A stretch of DNA of 13,156 bases, taken from Methanobrevibacter sp. Its GTDB lineage: Archaea; Methanobacteriota; Methanobacteria; Methanobacteriales; Methanobacteriaceae. Of the stretch, positions 13,031-13,156 are shown in pieces (position 1 is the first letter of the stretch; each line of letters starts with the position of its first letter). The position numbers and the translations under genes were made by a program. Location: the NCBI GenBank assembly GCA_017652345.1, contig JAGCBE010000332.1:1-13156 (forward strand), given 5' to 3'. Below the pieces are notes generated by a model that was not told where the DNA came from, did not search any database, and saw nothing but the letters and a program-made list of their open reading frames with translations.

Positions 13031-13066
13031 AAGACACTTGACACTTTATTGTTGGGTGTCTTTTTA
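13031..13066 (+). terminator. Terminator of the virion operon
   Basis: AAGACAC (13031-13037) pairs with GTGTCTT (13056-13062), extended by one T-G pair, and the arm runs into TTTTTATT. The long loop also allows GACAC (13040-13044) to pair with GTGTC (13056-13060). It ends transcription about 30 nt after the last gene. Confidence 0.7.
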
Positions 13067-13078
13067 TTATGCTATGAT

Positions 13079-13156
13079 CCTGTATTGTGTAGGGTGTAGG
13101 GTTGAATTTCATCAGTCGTGAGTGTTGCGTACTGTATCGTGGCGGTTGTTGGTGGT
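13079..13156. other. Probable right genome terminus, G/T-rich non-coding tail
   Basis: The last 78 bases are about half G+C by count (38 of 78, of which 29 are G on this strand), far above the rest of the window, and contain no gene. TAGGG and TGTAGGG repeats occur at 13090-13103. The 3' end reads TTGGTGGT. In protein-primed genomes the terminus is a short inverted repeat whose last bases are reiterated so that the polymerase can slide back; here TGG TGG would serve. Whether this is a true end or only the window edge cannot be told from one side. Confidence 0.45.

Noticed and set aside
13049..13078. Promoter TTGTTG / TGCTATGAT near the right end
   Set aside because: The -10 is fair, but the -35 is poor, it overlaps the terminator, and no gene follows before the window ends.
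1..13156. CRISPR array, tRNA or rRNA genes, integrase, insertion sequences
   Set aside because: No regularly spaced repeats, no cloverleaf-like or rRNA segments, and no recombinase or transposase motifs were seen on either strand.

Overview
This window is most of the genome of a small, AT-rich, protein-primed podovirus of the phi29 type (Picovirinae/Salasmaviridae/Guelinviridae-like). The evidence is a B-family DNA polymerase whose catalytic residues line up almost number for number with phi29 gp2. A terminal-protein-sized gene lies directly upstream of it. A nearly complete phi29-style virion set follows: scaffold, capsid protein with Ig-like tail, tail knob, connector, lower collar and tail fibre. 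The start of a packaging ATPase runs off the left edge. Ribosome binding sites of the AAGGAGGTGAT type precede nearly every gene. Together with sigma-70-like promoters, TGG for Trp and TGA used as a stop, they point to a low-GC Bacillota host using the standard bacterial code, not a mollicute code.

Layout. Positions 1-63 (minus strand) hold the first 21 codons of the packaging ATPase. Positions 64-364 are a divergent control region with a minus-strand promoter (245-273), a plus-strand early promoter (330-358) and, between the ATPase gene and its promoter, a roughly 112-nt foldable segment that is a candidate packaging RNA. Positions 383-1644 carry seven tiny, tightly packed early genes, two with a membrane segment and one encoding only ten residues. 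Positions 1648-1818 hold a second, very strong structured element: a 27-position stem enclosing 104 nt. Positions 1840-5321 are the replication block: small protein, putative SSB, unknown 101-aa protein, terminal protein, DNA polymerase. The polymerase must start on TTG.

Positions 5336-6542 are the lysis block: one-TM holin-like protein, free-standing SH3-like wall-binding protein and M23 metallopeptidase. It has its own promoter, and a hairpin can hide the first ribosome binding site on read-through transcripts only. Positions 6528-12998 are the virion block. It starts from a promoter sharing a 12-nt core with the lysis promoter; a terminator after the capsid gene probably sets capsid above tail expression. 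The block ends with a fibre carrying an SGNH esterase domain. Positions 12999-13156 hold a tandem repeat, a terminator and a G/T-rich tail that looks like a genome terminus and ends in a reiterated trinucleotide, as protein-primed origins often do.

How it works together (inference): the early promoter drives small host-interaction proteins and then replication. The terminal protein and polymerase copy the linear genome from its ends. The two later promoters switch on lysis and morphogenesis. The divergent ATPase, perhaps with an RNA made from its own leader, packages the DNA. No homologue of phi29 p4 or p6 regulators and no lysozyme-type endolysin was recognised here; they may lie left of the window or be absent.
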